Source: Acidobacteriaceae bacterium
Lineage (GTDB): Bacteria > Acidobacteriota > Terriglobia > Terriglobales > Acidobacteriaceae
Assembly: GCA_003156235.1 (NCBI GenBank)
Contig: PMGP01000261.1
Location: 9,736-15,747 of the forward strand
Direction: 5' to 3'
Length of the DNA: 6,012 nt
This document shows, in pieces, positions 4,590 through 6,012 of this stretch. Position 1 is the first letter of the stretch, and each line of letters starts with the position of its first letter. The notes beneath the pieces are model-generated. The model was not told the DNA's origin. It did not search any database and was given only the letters and a program-made list of their open reading frames with translations. A program made the translations under genes and the position numbers.

Positions 4590-5330
4590 CTACTGCTTGC
4601 CGAAGCGGTAGACGATGCCGGTGGTGAAGCCGCGGCTGGACTGTATGGTCGAGCCGAAGCCGGTGAAGTAGTATTCGGGATCAACACGCAGGCCAACATT
4701 GGGAGTCAGGTTGTACTCAATTGGAAGGCTGGCGACAGCGGCGAAGACGTAGCCATCCGGCCAGAGACCCAGCGCGGTGGAGGTGAAGGTGCTGTGGTCG
4801 GTGTTGGCGGAAAAGTTCCCATGCTCAATCCCGCCCAGGACGCGGGCGGAGACCGAATACTTGGGCAGCACGTAGAAGCGATACGTGGGGCCGGCCAGAG
4901 CGGCATACTGGCTGATGGCCGGGTTGGTGTACGGGTTGGTTCCACCCAGGTAATTGATGCCCGTATAGGCAGTGGCGTAGTAGCCGCGGCCATCGACGGT
5001 CACGCCCAGCCGCTCGTCGAAGTAGCGGGTAAAGCCGACGTTCCAGGCGTAATCCCATGCGCGTTCCAGCTTGGCGCCGGGTTCAAAGCGCAGTAAAGCC
5101 ATGCCGGTGTACTCCTCATAGCGGTGGGAGTAAGCCTCGTGAATGGCGGCGGCGCGGCGCTGCTCGCGGCGGGCGCGGATGCGGGCCTGGACGCTTAACT
5201 GGCCTGGAGTCTCGGCCTGGGCCTGGGCGGGAGCGGGGTTGCTGCTCGAAGTGGAGCCTTGGGCTAGAGCGGGGCTGGCTGCGACGATGCTCAGCGTCAG
5301 AAGAAGGGCAATACGGCGAGAAAAAAACAT
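4590..5330 (-). CDS. Exported protein, probable outer-membrane beta-barrel, function unknown
   Basis: This 246-residue protein has a clear Sec signal peptide: MFFSRR, a hydrophobic core, then SPALA with cleavage likely after residue 23. A low-complexity Ser/Pro/Ala/Gln stretch follows, then a basic segment RIRARREQRR (about 50-59). From about residue 71 on, aromatic-rich alternating strands with Gly/Asn turns dominate (YEEYTGMALLRF, WDYAWNVGFTRYF, VTVDGRGYYATAY, YRFYVLPKYSVSARVLGG, LRVDPEYYFTGFG, TTGIVYRFGKQ), the look of an eight- to ten-strand barrel. The longer reading from a TTG at 5366 is rejected because the ATG at 5330 starts a proper signal peptide and has GGAGG about 13 bases upstream. 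No family-specific motif is recognised. A link to the oxidase genes is positional only. Confidence 0.8.
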   Translation of the reverse strand: MFFSRRIALLLTLSIVAASPALAQGSTSSSNPAPAQAQAETPGQLSVQARIRARREQRRAAAIHEAYSHRYEEYTGMALLRFEPGAKLERAWDYAWNVGFTRYFDERLGVTVDGRGYYATAYTGINYLGGTNPYTNPAISQYAALAGPTYRFYVLPKYSVSARVLGGIEHGNFSANTDHSTFTSTALGLWPDGYVFAAVASLPIEYNLTPNVGLRVDPEYYFTGFGSTIQSSRGFTTGIVYRFGKQ

Positions 5331-5638
5331 CGGTTTCGGGTTTCCTCCACGGGAGTACGGAAGCAAGCCTGCACAGCGCTCCCCCCAATAGGTATTAAAT
5401 CACCTTAGGGGTGAGGCTTGGGGTGAATCGGCTCTGGATTGGACGCGCGGGAGAGAAAATTGTGGCCGGAAAAACAATTTGAAATCGGTTGAATCGGCTT
5501 GCAATCAGGCTTGGTTAAAGCTGTCAGGCATGTTCCTCCCACCGTTTCCAGGTCCCCACATCACGGAATCGCACCTTATTTCCGGCATGGATAGCCGCAA
5601 AATGCTCTAGGATAAAGGCCAGCGGAGGAGCGAAACAT
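5331..5638. other. Divergent intergenic region between the barrel gene and cytochrome c
   Basis: These 308 bases must hold promoters for both divergent genes, but I see no convincing -35/-10 pair on either strand. Bases 5479-5510 contain three degenerate units, TTGAAATCGG, TTGAATCGGC and TTGCAATCAGGC, spaced 10-12 bases apart. GAATCGGCT recurs exactly at 5425-5433 and 5491-5499, and GGGGTGA occurs at 5408-5414 and 5420-5426. These could be operator half-sites. The Shine-Dalgarno for the cytochrome (GGAGGA, 5624-5629) closes the region. Confidence 0.45.
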
Positions 5639-6012
5639 ATGGGGCGCGTATTATTTGGAATTCTGCTAGGGATCGTGCTTGTGCCGGTGGCACTGCTGGG
5701 ATGGTTCAAATATGGCGATGTGCCGGTGGCAGTGGCCGACCCGCCCTTTCCCCAGGAGCGGCTGCTGACTGGGATGCCGCTGAATGCGCGCATCGACCGG
5801 GAGCTGGTGCAAACTCCGCCCGTCCAGGCCGATGAGGCCAACCTGGTGGCGGGCGCAGTGGTCTACCGCGATCAGTGCGCCGTCTGCCACGGGTACCACG
5901 GGAAGCCGTCGCGGTTTGCCTCGCATATGTTTCCCGACGCGCCGCCGCTGTGGGAGAAGCACAGCAGCAACGCGGTGGTTGGGGTGAGCGACGACCCGCC
6001 GGGCGAGACTTA
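5639..6012 (+). CDS. Membrane-anchored c-type cytochrome, 3' end outside window
   Basis: The first 124 codons are present. The ATG at 5639 is preceded by GGAGGA nine bases upstream. Residues 4-22 form a hydrophobic helix (VLFGILLGIVLVPVALLGW) with little N-terminal charge, which could be an uncleaved anchor or a signal peptide. After a Pro-rich linker comes one covalent heme site, CAVCH (C80, C83, H84), preceded by GAVVYRDQ as in class I cytochrome c domains. The visible end is DDPPGET. The axial Met region expected later is outside the window, so the number of heme domains is unknown. It faces the periplasm and probably carries electrons for a respiratory chain. CtaB and DUF420 nearby fit a terminal oxidase partner, but the exact partner cannot be named. 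Confidence 0.88.
   Translation, partial: MGRVLFGILLGIVLVPVALLGWFKYGDVPVAVADPPFPQERLLTGMPLNARIDRELVQTPPVQADEANLVAGAVVYRDQCAVCHGYHGKPSRFASHMFPDAPPLWEKHSSNAVVGVSDDPPGET

Noticed and set aside
4299..5096. 265-codon + strand frame across ctaB and the barrel gene
   Set aside because: It lies antisense to two well-supported genes, crosses the intergenic heptamer array and has no recognisable domain. It is a GC-rich shadow frame.
5331..5366. TTG start giving a 258-residue barrel protein
   Set aside because: The ATG at 5330 begins a clean signal peptide and has a Shine-Dalgarno; the extra 12 residues would precede the signal peptide.

Overview
The window looks like a GC-rich chromosomal segment, most likely from an Acidobacteriota-type bacterium (a guess). 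The reasons are the pairing of heme O synthase (CtaB) with a DUF420 protein, and intergenic repeats of a style I associate with that phylum: short hairpins with TTCA/TGAA loops, and an element ending in GCTCAGGATGACA. No rRNA, CRISPR array or transposase is visible.

Layout. The left edge (1-630, + strand) is the C-terminal half of a 4-alpha-glucanotransferase (MalQ). It converges on a series of minus-strand genes. Read in their own direction (right to left) these are: an exported putative beta-barrel protein (5330-4590), heme O synthase CtaB (4484-3504), a previously uncalled class II tRNA-like gene (3367-3279), a DUF420/CtaM-like membrane protein (3035-2499), a small two-helix membrane protein (2270-2010), single-stranded DNA-binding protein (1972-1496) and a two-helix membrane protein with a possible PH-like domain (1362-817). 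At the right edge a membrane-anchored cytochrome c starts on the + strand at 5639 and runs off the end, divergent from the barrel gene.

Functional theme. CtaB, DUF420/CtaM and the cytochrome c all belong to maturation or electron supply of heme-copper terminal oxidases, so the right two thirds is probably the edge of a cytochrome oxidase region. SSB and MalQ look like housekeeping neighbours.

Most interesting content. (1) The 468-base gap between ctaB and the DUF420 gene holds a tRNA-like gene that folds with an 8-bp acceptor stem, 4-bp T stem, long variable arm, G73 and anticodon GCG. This resembles selC or 'allo-tRNA' architecture rather than an ordinary tRNA. (2) Its anticodon arm is copied as a perfect 18-bp inverted repeat about 105 bases downstream, just before a terminator-like hairpin. 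(3) Heptanucleotide tandem repeats begin 7 bases after three different stop codons, and a weaker two-copy version spans the malQ stop. (4) A mirror-image pair of REP-like units sits between the convergent genes on the left.
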